The position numbers and the translations under genes were made by a program. The notes below the pieces were generated by a model. The model did no database searches and was not told the origin of the DNA. It was given only the letters and a program-made list of their open reading frames with translations. DNA of 64,000 bases from Hydrogenophaga taeniospiralis CCUG 15921 (GTDB taxonomy: Bacteria; Pseudomonadota; Gammaproteobacteria; Burkholderiales; Burkholderiaceae_C): NCBI RefSeq assembly GCF_001592305.1, contig NZ_BCWR01000006.1, positions 248,001 through 312,000 on the forward strand, in the 5' to 3' direction. This document shows, piece by piece, positions 56,662-64,000 of the stretch (position 1 is its first letter; each line of letters opens with the position of its first letter).

Positions 56662-59249
56662 TTGGACATGACCCGTCGGAAGCCGCCGGCGATCAAAGCG
56701 GCGATGTCGGTGAGGATGATGAAAGGCGCCAGCCCGCCCGGCGCGGTGAGGTAACGGGGCTCCCAGACCGGATCGAACTTCGCCTTGAAGGCGCGCAGAC
56801 CCTGGAAGTTGTAGAAGTTCTCGCCGTGGTTGAACAGCAGGCGCGCCAGGCGCTGCCAGTTGGGCGCCAGCGGGTGCTGGGCCATGCCCGCCAGCGGCAC
56901 CATGCCGAGGTTGAAGCGCTGGAAGCCCTGGGCCTGGAAGTGCAGGATCACCTGGGCAAACAGGAAATCCATCGAACTGCGCGGCGCGTCGGGCAGCTGG
57001 CGCATCAGGTCCACGCTGGCCTCGATCTTCTGGTCGGTGCACATCAGGGTGGCAAACGCCACCGCCCGCCCGGCCTGCCGCACCAGCGCCACCGGCTGGC
57101 CCAGCACGTAGTCGCGCTGGAACGCGCCGAGCGAAAAAGCCTTCTCGGCCGTGTTGTGGTCGTTCAGCCAGGCGTCTGAAATCGCCTGCAACTCGTCGAA
57201 CACCGGCGCCGCCGCACCGGGCGCCAGCACCTCGAAACTCAGGCCTTCGCGCTGCGCACGCGCCACGCCGTGGCGCAGATTGGAGCGCTGCTTGCCCTGC
57301 AGGCTGAAGCCGGGCAGGTCCACCAGCGCGCACTCGCCCAGCTTGTAGACACGCAGGCCGGCGTCCAGGTAGACCGGCAGCGCCTCGGGGCGCACCTGGT
57401 AGAACGCGGCCCGCCCGCCGGACTCGCGGGCCTGCTCGACGAAGCGCCACACCAGCTCGGGCCACTCGCTCGCAGGCCCCACCGGGTCGTACAACGCCAC
57501 CCAGGAGCGGCCGCGCCGCCCGAACATGACAAACGCGCGCTGCGACTCGGAGACCATCAGACTCTTGTCGCCCATCATCACCAGCCCCGCGCCCGCCACC
57601 CCTTGCGCACGCACGATGCGCGCCGCCTGGTCCAGATCGCTGGCGCTGGGCTTGATCAGCGCCGGGTGGGGCCGGCGCAACAGCTGAACCAGGGCGACGA
57701 TGAGGGCCAGCAACGCCACCGCCACCATGGCCCGCAGCGAGCGCGGCGCGTGGCCATCGAAGGCGAACTGCCACCAGACCTGGTTCACGTAGGCGACGTC
57801 GCGGTAGACGAAAAACAGCAGGGCACCGGTGGCCGCCACCACCACGGCCACCGCGGCCAGCCAGCCGCTGGTGAAGGCCTGCGAAAACAGCGCCGCCTTG
57901 CGGTTGAACTGCCGGCGCGACAGCGCCAGGCTCGCCGTCAGCACGCTGAGCAACACCGCTTCGGACACCGCGATGCCCTTGGGCAGGCAGAGCACCAGAC
58001 TCACCAGCGCCAGGATCAGGCCAGCCCACCAGGAGGCGTCGAGCCGCAGAAACATGCCCCGGGCCACGAACAGCAGCGCCAGCCCGATGATGCTGCCCAG
58101 AAAGTGCGCCGCTTCGACGATGGGCAGCGGCATCAGCTGCGCGAGCGCGGCGGTTGCGTCTTCGCTGGCCGGCGTCACGCCCGACACCAGCAGCATCACG
58201 CCGATCACGAAGGTGAAGGCCGACAGCAGCAGCGGCGACAGACTGGCCGCCGCCCGCACCACCGGCGTGGCGGCACCGCGCTGCAGCTCGGACAGCACCA
58301 GCAAGGTCAGCGCCAGCACCAGCGGCAACAGGTGGTAGACAGCGCGGTAGAGCACCAGCGCGCTCACCAGCTGGTGGGCGGGCACCTGGTGGCCCAGGGC
58401 CAGCAGCATCACTGCCTCGAACACCCCCAGGCCGCCCGGCACGTGGCTGATCACCCCCAGGGCAATGGCCAGCGCATAGAAGCCCACGAAGGCGGGGAAA
58501 CCGATCGCTCCCTCAGGCAGCAAGACCCAGAGCGCGGCCGCGGCCGCCACCACGTCCAGGGCCGAGGCCAGCAGCTGCTGGGCCGCGATCGACGCGCTCG
58601 GCAGGCGCAGCGACCATCCGGCCAGACGCAGATCGTCACCACCGCCACGACACACCCCGACGAACCCCGCCGCCGCCAGCAGCACCGCCACACCCAGGGC
58701 CTTCAGCAGCCCGGCCGACAGCCCCACCATGGCCGCCACCGCACCGGCGCCCCACACCACCGCGGCCGCCCCCACCACCACGATGCCGACGCCAAAACCG
58801 ACGGCGTTGAACGCGATGGCGCGGGAAATCAGCCCCGCCTCCAGCCCCGCCGCACCATACAGGCGCATGCGCACCGCGCCGCCCGTGAGCACGCCCAGCC
58901 CCATGGTGTTGGACAGCGCAAAGGCGATGAAAGAGGTCTCGGCCACCACGCGGTAGGGCAGCCGGGCGCCCGCGTATTGCAGGGCGGAGCGGTCGTACAA
59001 GGTCAGCGCCAGAAAGCTCAGCGCCGTGGCCAGCACCGACAGCAGCAAGGTGGCCGGCGGCGTGCCGCGCACCGCCTCGACGATGGCGCCGTAGCTGAGT
59101 TCGGCCATCACCTTGTGCGCCGCCTGCACCAGCAGCGCGCCCAGCAGCAGGGCCAGCGCGGCGTACAGCCACAGGCGCCAGCGCGTCAGTCGGGCGAGCA
59201 GCGTTTCAGGGGTGGGGATCTTCACGGTGTGGGCCAGGGCATCAAACAA
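56658..59249 (-). CDS. mprF: Phosphatidylglycerol lysyltransferase MprF (LpiA-like)
   Basis: 863-residue bifunctional membrane protein that adds lysine from lysyl-tRNA to phosphatidylglycerol and flips the product, lowering surface negative charge. The N-terminal flippase (about 1-510) has around 14 helices including YRVVAETSFIAFALSNTMGLGVLTGGAVRMRLYG and ISHVPGGLGVFEAVMLLALG. The C-terminal DUF2156/GNAT-like domain (about 540-850) has VMMGDKSLMVSESQRAFVMFGRRGRSWVALYDPVG, QGKQRSNLRHGVARAQREGL and RFNLGMVPLAGMAQHPLAPNWQRLARLLFNHGENFYNFQGLRAFKAKFDPVWEPRYL (by parts). It is coupled to acvB. It probably confers resistance to cationic peptides or acid. Confidence 0.93.
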   Translation of the reverse strand: MFDALAHTVKIPTPETLLARLTRWRLWLYAALALLLGALLVQAAHKVMAELSYGAIVEAVRGTPPATLLLSVLATALSFLALTLYDRSALQYAGARLPYRVVAETSFIAFALSNTMGLGVLTGGAVRMRLYGAAGLEAGLISRAIAFNAVGFGVGIVVVGAAAVVWGAGAVAAMVGLSAGLLKALGVAVLLAAAGFVGVCRGGGDDLRLAGWSLRLPSASIAAQQLLASALDVVAAAAALWVLLPEGAIGFPAFVGFYALAIALGVISHVPGGLGVFEAVMLLALGHQVPAHQLVSALVLYRAVYHLLPLVLALTLLVLSELQRGAATPVVRAAASLSPLLLSAFTFVIGVMLLVSGVTPASEDATAALAQLMPLPIVEAAHFLGSIIGLALLFVARGMFLRLDASWWAGLILALVSLVLCLPKGIAVSEAVLLSVLTASLALSRRQFNRKAALFSQAFTSGWLAAVAVVVAATGALLFFVYRDVAYVNQVWWQFAFDGHAPRSLRAMVAVALLALIVALVQLLRRPHPALIKPSASDLDQAARIVRAQGVAGAGLVMMGDKSLMVSESQRAFVMFGRRGRSWVALYDPVGPASEWPELVWRFVEQARESGGRAAFYQVRPEALPVYLDAGLRVYKLGECALVDLPGFSLQGKQRSNLRHGVARAQREGLSFEVLAPGAAAPVFDELQAISDAWLNDHNTAEKAFSLGAFQRDYVLGQPVALVRQAGRAVAFATLMCTDQKIEASVDLMRQLPDAPRSSMDFLFAQVILHFQAQGFQRFNLGMVPLAGMAQHPLAPNWQRLARLLFNHGENFYNFQGLRAFKAKFDPVWEPRYLTAPGGLAPFIILTDIAALIAGGFRRVMSK

Positions 59250-59340
59250 ATACAGGGGGTCATCGACACGCCCACCGCGATCTCAAGTCGGCGGCAGAGT
59301 GTAGCGCCCGGCCTGCGACGAACCGCTGACAATCGGTGCC

Positions 59341-59619
59341 ATGCCAGCATCCCCCGCGCCCACCCTCGCCTGCCGCCCCGGCTGCGCCGCCTGCTGCATC
59401 GCGCCATCCATCAGCAGCCCCATGCCGGGCCTGCCGAACGGCAAACCCGCAGGCATGCCCTGCCCGCACCTGGACGAAGCTTTGCGCTGCCGGCTGTTCG
59501 GCCTGCCCGAACGGCCCAAGGTGTGCGGCTCACTGCCGCCGAGCCGGGAGATGTGCGGCGACACACGAGAACACGCCATCCATTTCCTGGAGCGCCTGGA
59601 GCAAGCCACAAGCCCATGA
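59341..59619 (+). CDS. YkgJ-family cysteine-cluster protein
   Basis: 92 residues with eight cysteines, CRPGCAACC at the start, then PCPHL, RCRLFG, VCGSLP and MCGDTREHAIHFLERLE. The pattern fits the YkgJ/UPF0153 zinc- or iron-chelating family. It is short, close to the minimal family length. The role is unknown. It is divergent from mprF and ends in a strong terminator. Confidence 0.85.
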   Translation: MPASPAPTLACRPGCAACCIAPSISSPMPGLPNGKPAGMPCPHLDEALRCRLFGLPERPKVCGSLPPSREMCGDTREHAIHFLERLEQATSP

Positions 59620-59650
59620 CAAAGGCCCGCAGAAGCGGGCCTTTGTTGAG
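59620..59650 (+). terminator. Rho-independent-type terminator
   Basis: CAAAGGCCCGC-AGAA-GCGGGCCTTTG, a perfect 11-bp stem with 4-base loop directly after the YkgJ stop, followed by TTGAGG rather than a full T-run. Confidence 0.85.
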
Positions 59651-59671
59651 GACGTTCCGGAGCACGTGCCC

Positions 59672-59757
59672 GGACCCAGCACACGCCAAGGATCCGGCTC
59701 CGCCGGTCCAAGGGCGTGGTCCCCCCTCCGGGGGGAAGCCGCGAAGCGGCGCAGGGG
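59672..59757 (-). repeat. Dispersed C/G-rich 3'-end element, copy 7
   Basis: Directly after the stop of the downstream YceI gene (gene sense). CCCCCCTGCGCCGCTTCGCGGC, CCCCCCGGAGGGGGG and ACCGGCGGAGCCGG are present; very close to copy 5. Confidence 0.7.
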
Positions 59758-59759
59758 GG

Positions 59760-60332
59760 TTACTGTTTAACGGCTTCCACCTGGATCACCAGGCGCACGT
59801 TCTTCGGGAAGCCCCAGTCCACGCCGTAGTTCGCGCCGAAGGCGGTGCGGTCGATGGTGGCTTCGAAGTCGCCGCCACAGACTTCGCGCTTGAGCATGGG
59901 GCTGTCGTAGCAGTTGAACTGGTTGGCCTTCATCGTCACCGGCTGGGTCTTGCCCAGCAGCGTCAGGTTGCCTTCAACGGAAGCGACCTTGTCGCCGTTG
60001 AACACGAACTTGCTCGACACGAACTGGGCCTTGGGGTACTTGGCGACGTCAAAGATGTCCGGGCTCTGCAGGTGCTTGTCGAACATGGCCGTGCCGGAGT
60101 TCACCGAGGTCATGTCGATGCTGATGTCCACCATGCCGGTCTTGGCGGCCTTGTCGAAGCTGACCTTGCCTTCTTTCTTGTCGAAGCGGGCGCGGTTCAC
60201 GCTGGCGCCGAAGTGACCGATCTCGAAGGTGGCAAACGTGTGCGTCGGGTCGATCGCGTACTCGGCGGCCTGGGCGATGCCGGCGGTGGACAGAACGGCC
60301 GCAGCGGCCAGCAAGGACAGGGATTTGCGCAT
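59760..60332 (-). CDS. YceI-family periplasmic protein (first of two)
   Basis: 190 residues, signal about 1-23 (MRKSLSLLAAAAVLSTAGIAQA). The lipocalin-like barrel binds isoprenoids in known YceI proteins. EYAIDPTHTFATFEIGHFGASVNRARFDKKEGKVSFD, HLQSPDIFDVAKYPKAQFVSSKF, VEGNLTLLGKTQPVTM and DFEATIDRTAFGANYGVDWGFPKNVRLVIQVEA are diagnostic. ATG at 60332 gives the correct signal and follows TAGGAGTTCAACC. It is 147 bp after the second YceI gene with a dispersed repeat between. Confidence 0.92.
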   Translation of the reverse strand: MRKSLSLLAAAAVLSTAGIAQAAEYAIDPTHTFATFEIGHFGASVNRARFDKKEGKVSFDKAAKTGMVDISIDMTSVNSGTAMFDKHLQSPDIFDVAKYPKAQFVSSKFVFNGDKVASVEGNLTLLGKTQPVTMKANQFNCYDSPMLKREVCGGDFEATIDRTAFGANYGVDWGFPKNVRLVIQVEAVKQ

Positions 60333-60399
60333 GGTTGAACTCCTAGGTTCGGGTTGGTTGAAAAGAACGATCAAAAAATCTCCGGCGCGCGTGTCCAAA

Positions 60400-60478
60400 A
60401 CCCAGGATGCCGTGGAACCGGCTTTGCCGGGCCACAGGCATCGTCCCCTGGGGGAAGACGCGCAGCGGCGCAGGGGGG
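60400..60478 (-). repeat. Dispersed C/G-rich 3'-end element, copy 8
   Basis: Between the two YceI genes, directly after the upstream one's stop: CCCCCCTGCGCCGCTGCGCG, CCCCCAGGGG and GCCCGGCAAAGCCGG. Confidence 0.68.
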
Positions 60479-60479
60479 A

Positions 60480-61055
60480 TCACAGCTTGCCCACGCCCGT
60501 GAGCGCAATCTTGAACTTCACCTGCACCTCGTCGGCCACCATCGAGGTGTCGGCCCACTCCTGCTCGCCGATGCGGAAGGACAGTCGCTTGATCGGGAAG
60601 GCGCCGGTGGCGGTGGTGGTGGCGCCGCTCTGGGCCAGCGTGACGGGCACCACCACGTCGCTGCTCACGCCCTTGATGCTGAGCTTGCCGGCCACTTCGT
60701 ACTTGGTGGCGTCGATGCGCTTGATGCCGCTGGAGGTGAAGCTGGCCTTGGGAAACGCGGCCACGTTGAACCAGGTCGCCTTGGGCAGCTCGGCGTCGGC
60801 CTCGCGGCTGATGCTGGCGCTGCCCGTGTCCACCGTGAAGGCGATCTTGCTGGTCGCGAGCTTGGCCGGGTCGAATGCCACCTGGGCGCTGAAGCGCTTG
60901 AACTTGCCCTCGACCGGCACGCCCATCTGGCGGCTCACGAAGGCGATCTCGCTTTGCGCGGGCACCAGTTGCTGCTGGGCCTGGGCGCCCAGGGGCATCA
61001 GGCCGCTCAGAGCAAGCCCACAGACCAGGGGGAAGGATGTCGGGCGCAGAGGCAT
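60480..61055 (-). CDS. YceI-family periplasmic protein (second of two)
   Basis: 191 residues, signal about 1-26 (SFPLVCGLALSGLMPLGAQAQ). Barrel motifs are LVPAQSEIAFVSRQMGVPVEGKFKRFSAQVAFDPAKL, ATWFNVAAFPKASFTSSGIKRID, YEVAGKLSIKGVSSDVVVPV and FPIKRLSFRIGEQEWADTSMVADEVQVKFKIAL. It diverges clearly from its neighbour, so the pair is not a recent duplication. It is 55 bp after the cytochrome b561 gene. Confidence 0.92.
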   Translation of the reverse strand: MPLRPTSFPLVCGLALSGLMPLGAQAQQQLVPAQSEIAFVSRQMGVPVEGKFKRFSAQVAFDPAKLATSKIAFTVDTGSASISREADAELPKATWFNVAAFPKASFTSSGIKRIDATKYEVAGKLSIKGVSSDVVVPVTLAQSGATTTATGAFPIKRLSFRIGEQEWADTSMVADEVQVKFKIALTGVGKL

Positions 61056-61110
61056 GTCGGGACTTTCAAAAACGGGGCATCAAAAAGAGGATGGCGTGGG
61101 CTTTGGACGC

Positions 61111-61668
61111 TCAGCGACCGCCCCAGCCCATGCGCAGCAGCAGGCCGTCGCGGTCCACGAAGTGGTGCTTGAGCGCGCCGGCCACGTGCAGCAGCACCAA
61201 GGCCGCCATCGCATAGGCCGAGAGCCGGTGCAAAGGCTTGAGCACGTCGGCCAGGGCCTCGCTCACGGGCACGAAATCGGGCAACTGCCACAGGCCGAAC
61301 AGCACGATGGGGAAACCGGCGGCCGAGCTGTAGGCCCAGCCCAGCAGCGGCACGGCGAAAAACAGCAGGTAAAGCCCGCCGTGCGTGGCGTGGTGGGCCC
61401 CGCGCTGCCAGGCCGGCATGGCCTGGACAATGGTCGCGGGCAACGCGGGCGGGCGGTGCACCAGGCGCCATATGAGGCGCACTGCGGTGAATGTGAGCAC
61501 CAACACACCAACCCATTTGTGCCAGCTGTAGAGTTTCAGGCGCTGGGGCGAAAACGGCAGGTCGGCCATGTACAGCCCCAGGGCGAACACCCCGATCAGG
61601 GCCAGGCCCAGCACCCAGTGCAGCACACGGGCGACGGGGTGGTAACGGAGGATGGCGGAGTCAGACAT
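61111..61668 (-). CDS. Cytochrome b561-type membrane protein (YceJ-like)
   Basis: 185 residues with four helices. Haem-ligand histidines fit RYHPVARVLHWVLGLALIGVFALG, KLYSWHKWVGVLVLTFTAVRLIWRL, THGGLYLLFFAVPLLGW and LHRLSAYAMAALVLLHVAGALKHHFVDRDGLLLRM. This is the standard partner of YceI proteins, probably moving electrons between quinone and a periplasmic acceptor. ATG at 61668 (MSDSAILRYHPVARVLHW) is preferred over the longer frame. It heads a three-gene minus-strand operon and is divergent from the Crp/Fnr gene. Confidence 0.92.
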   Translation of the reverse strand: MSDSAILRYHPVARVLHWVLGLALIGVFALGLYMADLPFSPQRLKLYSWHKWVGVLVLTFTAVRLIWRLVHRPPALPATIVQAMPAWQRGAHHATHGGLYLLFFAVPLLGWAYSSAAGFPIVLFGLWQLPDFVPVSEALADVLKPLHRLSAYAMAALVLLHVAGALKHHFVDRDGLLLRMGWGGR

Positions 61669-61795
61669 GCCGGGAGTGTAGGCACCCGGTCCGGCGCCAA
61701 GCGTCAAACCGCTTGAAGCCTGAATTCAAAAAATTCGAACGAACTTCCCTTTCCAGTTCGCATCTTCCGCTGCCACCGCGCTCCTACAATGCGCC

Positions 61796-62449
61796 ATGCC
61801 CACCCCGACCCCGCCCGATCTGCTGTCGCTGTACCCGGCGCTGGGAGGGCTGCCCGGCCTGTTGCCCCGGCTGACGGTGATGCAGGTGCCCGCCGGCACC
61901 CAGCTGTTTCGCGAGAACGAGGCCTGCCAGGGTTTCCCAATGGTGCTCAGCGGCGAGGTGCGGGTCTCGCGCAGCGCGGCCAACGGGCGAGAACTGGAGC
62001 TTTACCGTGTCTCGCCCGGAGAGATGTGCCTGGTGTCGTCGGCCGGCCTGTTCGCGGACCAGCCGCTCACGGCGCGCGGCGTGGCCACCTGCGAAACCCG
62101 CCTGGCCCTGCTCTCGCCGGCGGATTTTCGCGCCGCGCTGACCGATGACCACTTCCGCGCCTACGTGCTGGGCCTCTTTGCCGCGCGCATGGCCGACCTC
62201 ACCGGCCTGATCGAAGCCATCGCCTTCCAGCGGCTCGACAGCCGCCTGGCCAGCGCCCTGCTCGGCCACGGTCAGCAGGTGCGCGCCACCCACCAGGCGC
62301 TGGCCGACGAGCTGGGCACGGTGCGGGAGATCGTCACCCGCCTGCTGCACCGCTTCGAGCGCGAAGGTCTGGTCGAGCTCTCGCGCGAGTGCATCACCAT
62401 CCGCGACAGCGCCGGCCTGCGCGCCGTGGCCGCGTACCAGTCGCGCTGA
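61796..62449 (+). CDS. Crp/Fnr-family transcriptional regulator
   Basis: 217 residues. Cyclic-nucleotide-like barrel about 15-120 (VMQVPAGTQLFRENEACQGFPMVLSGEVRVSRSAANGRELELYRVSPGEMCLVSSAGLF by parts), long dimer helix, and winged helix about 155-210 with ATHQALADELGTVREIVTRLLHRFEREGLVELSRECITI. The N-terminal Cys cluster of Fnr is absent. The 127-bp upstream gap contains AT-rich DNA with GAATTCAAAAAATTC and the dyad CGAACT-N9-AGTTCG, candidate control sites for both divergent genes. It is followed by a Crp-type palindrome and a DUF2892 gene. Confidence 0.9.
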   Translation: MPTPTPPDLLSLYPALGGLPGLLPRLTVMQVPAGTQLFRENEACQGFPMVLSGEVRVSRSAANGRELELYRVSPGEMCLVSSAGLFADQPLTARGVATCETRLALLSPADFRAALTDDHFRAYVLGLFAARMADLTGLIEAIAFQRLDSRLASALLGHGQQVRATHQALADELGTVREIVTRLLHRFEREGLVELSRECITIRDSAGLRAVAAYQSR

Positions 62450-62504
62450 TCCCCCGGCCAGTGCCGGCGCCGCCGCCCTCGCGTGCGCGCCGGGCGGACG
62501 GGCT

Positions 62505-62522
62505 TTGTGACACAGGTCACAT
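62505..62522 (+). promoter_or_regulatory. Crp/Fnr-type operator
   Basis: TTGTGAC-ACAG-GTCACAT contains the perfect Crp form TGTGA-N6-TCACA. It lies 110 bp before the DUF2892 gene and 55 bp after the Crp/Fnr gene, so the neighbouring regulator is the obvious candidate to bind it. Confidence 0.75.
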
Positions 62523-62631
62523 ACCGCCGCCCGCCCAACCGGTTCAATACGCCCAGCCCCACCGTGGCCAGCGCGCTGCACGGCGCCGCCCCGCGGTGGA
62601 CCCGGTTCCCTTCTTTCACTGGAGTATTCCC

Positions 62632-62823
62632 ATGAGCAAAAACGAAGGCGGCATCGACCGCATCCTGCGCATCGTCGCAGGCCTGGCCCTGATCGCCGCC
62701 GCCGCCACCGGCGCCATCGGCGTCTGGGGCTACATCGGCGTGGTGCCCCTGCTCACCGGCCTGATGGGCTGGTGCCCGGTGTACACGCTGCTGGGCTTGA
62801 ACACCTGCGGTGTGAAGAAGTAG
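62632..62823 (+). CDS. DUF2892 (YgaP-like) small membrane protein
   Basis: 63 residues: NEGGIDRILRIVAGLALIAAAATGAIGVWGYIGVVPLLTGLMGWCPVYTLLGLNTCGVKK (by parts). Two helices form a hairpin and the family pattern G-W-C-P-x-Y-x-x-x-G-x-x-T-C is complete, giving two cysteines. Homologues are linked to rhodanese/sulfur handling. ATG at 62632 follows CTGGAGTATTCCC; the longer open frame is not supported. Confidence 0.88.
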   Translation: MSKNEGGIDRILRIVAGLALIAAAATGAIGVWGYIGVVPLLTGLMGWCPVYTLLGLNTCGVKK

Positions 62824-62898
62824 CTCCCCCCGCGCCGCCTGCGGCGTCACCCCCCTGAGGGGGGCATCACGAGTGGCCCGGCCAAGCCGGTTCCGCCG
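62824..62898 (+). repeat. Dispersed C/G-rich 3'-end element, copy 9
   Basis: Begins directly after the DUF2892 stop on the plus strand: CCCCCCGCGCCGCCTGCGGCG, CCCCCCTGAGGGGGG, then GGCCCGGCCAAGCCGG. It has the same gene-relative orientation as the minus-strand copies. Confidence 0.7.
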
Positions 62899-63016
62899 TG
62901 ATCTGGCGTGAAGCCACTGCACGCCGGGCTGTCCGACTTGCGACACCCCGCCAGCCCTCTGCGCATGACCATGTCACCCACAGCCGCGCACCTCGACGCG
63001 GCCCAGGAGACACGGC

Positions 63017-63790
63017 ATGCTCAACATCCCCTCGCTCAAAGACTCCGTCAACCCCGAAGAGTGGGCCTTGCGCTGCGACCTCGCGGCCTGTTACCGGCTG
63101 GTGGCGGCCTATGGCTGGAGCGATCTGGTCTTCACCCACATCAGCGCCAAGCTGCCCGACAGCGTGACCGGTGGTGAGCACCAGTTCCTCATCAACCCCT
63201 ACGGCCTGATGTTCGACGAGATCACCGCCAGCAGCCTGGTCAAGGTCGACATGGCCTGCAACAAGCTGCTGGACAGCCCGTTCCCGGTCAACCCGGCTGG
63301 CTTCGTGATCCACAGCGCGGTGCACGAAGCCCGCCCCGACGTGGGCTGCGTGCTGCACACCCACACGCGTGCCGGCGTGTCGGTGAGCGCGCAAACGGCC
63401 GGCATTCTGCCGATCAGCCAGCAAAGCACGTTCGTGCTGGCCTCGCTGGCGTACCACGACTACGAAGGCGTGGCCTTCCGCCCCGACGAGAAGCCACGCC
63501 TGCAGGCCGACCTGGGCAGCGCGAACCACCTGGTGTTGCGCAACCACGGCCTGCTCACCGTGGGCCGGACCATCGCCGACGCCTTCCTCTCCATGTACAC
63601 ACTGGAAAACACCTGCCGCATCCAGATCGATGCGCAGGCCGGCGGCGGGGAGCTCTGCCAAGTGGACCCGGCCATCCTGGCCGGCATGGCCGACGTGATG
63701 CGCATCGCCACCGCGGGCCAGGGCGCGATGCTCGCGTGGCCGGCGCTGCTGCGCAAGCTGGAGCGGCTCGACCCGGGCTACCGCTGCTGA
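63017..63790 (+). CDS. Class II aldolase/adducin family protein
   Basis: 257 residues. The metal-binding histidines fall in VLHTHTRAGVSVSAQ and LRNHGLLTVGRTIADAF, after LVFTHISAKLPD and FLINPYGLMFDEITASSLVKVD. These are the canonical class II aldolase motifs, but many family members of this length are orphans with unknown substrates (related to fuculose- or rhamnulose-phosphate aldolases). ATG follows CAGGAGACACGGC. Its stop overlaps the convergent unidentified gene by 13 bases. Confidence 0.88.
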   Translation: MLNIPSLKDSVNPEEWALRCDLAACYRLVAAYGWSDLVFTHISAKLPDSVTGGEHQFLINPYGLMFDEITASSLVKVDMACNKLLDSPFPVNPAGFVIHSAVHEARPDVGCVLHTHTRAGVSVSAQTAGILPISQQSTFVLASLAYHDYEGVAFRPDEKPRLQADLGSANHLVLRNHGLLTVGRTIADAFLSMYTLENTCRIQIDAQAGGGELCQVDPAILAGMADVMRIATAGQGAMLAWPALLRKLERLDPGYRC

Positions 63791-64000
63791 CCGGAGGTGT
63801 CGACGAACGCGACCATGCCTTCCAGCACGGTGCGCAGCCTCACCAGTTCACGCGAATGGTTCAGCCGGGTGGACCAGGCCGCGATGCGTGACACACGCTG
63901 CAACCGTGGCAGCAGGTGGGCCAGGAAGGCTTGCAGGCTGGAGTGGCCGCGCTCGGCCGGATGCGCCGCTTCGTGCGCCTCGCGGTAGGCGTTGAGCACC
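63778..64000 (-). CDS. C-terminal end of an unidentified protein, cut by window edge
   Basis: The frame is open from the right edge to TAG at 63778, about 74 residues. It reads LNAYREAHEAAHPAERGHSS, then a helical Leu/Arg-rich part (LAHLLPRLQRVSRIAAW, ELVRLRTVLEGMVAFVD). Not recognised. It overlaps the aldolase gene by 13 bases tail to tail. The codon pattern fits the genome, so it is more likely real than not. Confidence 0.45.
   Translation of the reverse strand, partial: VLNAYREAHEAAHPAERGHSSLQAFLAHLLPRLQRVSRIAAWSTRLNHSRELVRLRTVLEGMVAFVDTSGQQR

Noticed and set aside
57270-60338. 1022-residue plus-strand open frame over mprF and beyond
   Set aside because: Gln/His/Arg-rich shadow translation; it also crosses the YkgJ gene and a terminator.
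1-64000. tRNA genes, rRNA genes or CRISPR arrays
   Set aside because: No tRNA T-loop signatures in folding context, rRNA stretches or regularly spaced direct repeats were seen by eye; a tRNAscan or CRISPR-finder run would settle this.

Overview
The window looks like a chromosomal segment of a GC-rich betaproteobacterium of the order Burkholderiales, most likely Comamonadaceae (Hydrogenophaga/Acidovorax-like). This rests on the gene content (Bug-type solute receptor, BoxB, pilU, mnmG-rsmG-parA-parB, YceI pair), the strong G/C third-position bias, and a recurring C/G-rich intergenic element that directly follows many stop codons. No tRNA, rRNA or CRISPR array was recognised.

Layout. 1-7939: an L-rhamnose uptake and catabolism operon on the minus strand (rhaD-rhaI-rhaS-rhaT-rhaP, cut at the left edge), divergent from a LysR-type regulator with a clear operator between them. 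7950-12450: a lower-GC Kelch-like orphan, a Bug-family receptor and a divergent tannase/feruloyl-esterase-type lipoprotein. 12577-22224: acetoacetyl-CoA synthetase, then a TetR gene that runs by overlap into a TRAP transporter (DctPQM), a kynurenine-formamidase-like cyclase, fumarylacetoacetase and an NCS2 permease. Two phased palindromes lie in front of the TetR gene.

22293-36334 is the most unusual region: a seven-gene minus-strand operon encoding a small membrane protein, a 2455-residue secreted giant protein, HlyB-, HlyD- and TolC-type secretion parts, a HlyC-type toxin-activating acyltransferase and a lipoprotein. The giant has no glycine-rich RTX nonapeptides that I can see. It carries a LysM-like segment, a pore-like hydrophobic region, seven cadherin-like (tandem-95) repeats and calcium-loop motifs, and it is free of lysine over about 1370 residues. 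The operon's upstream end (small membrane protein plus the first ~350 codons of the giant) is much more AT-rich than the rest. Immediately upstream lies a scar that combines fragments matching the giant gene with two perfect palindromes resembling an insertion-sequence end.

36806-47116: mixed housekeeping and accessory genes (PfpI-like, ribbon-helix-helix, thioesterase, expansin-like lipoprotein, PilU, orphan BoxB, cobalamin adenosyltransferase, EF-hand protein, FAD-linked oxidase, Sel1-repeat and CsgG-like proteins). 47278-53914: the chromosome-partition locus mnmG-rsmG-lysE-parA-(hydrolase)-(membrane protein)-parB, carrying four parS sites. 54037-64000: TfoX C-terminal-domain protein, FMN reductase, an mprF-acvB pair for lysyl-phosphatidylglycerol metabolism, a Cys-cluster protein, a cytochrome b561/YceI/YceI operon, a Crp/Fnr regulator with a Crp-type palindrome in front of a DUF2892 membrane protein, a class II aldolase, and the end of an unidentified gene.
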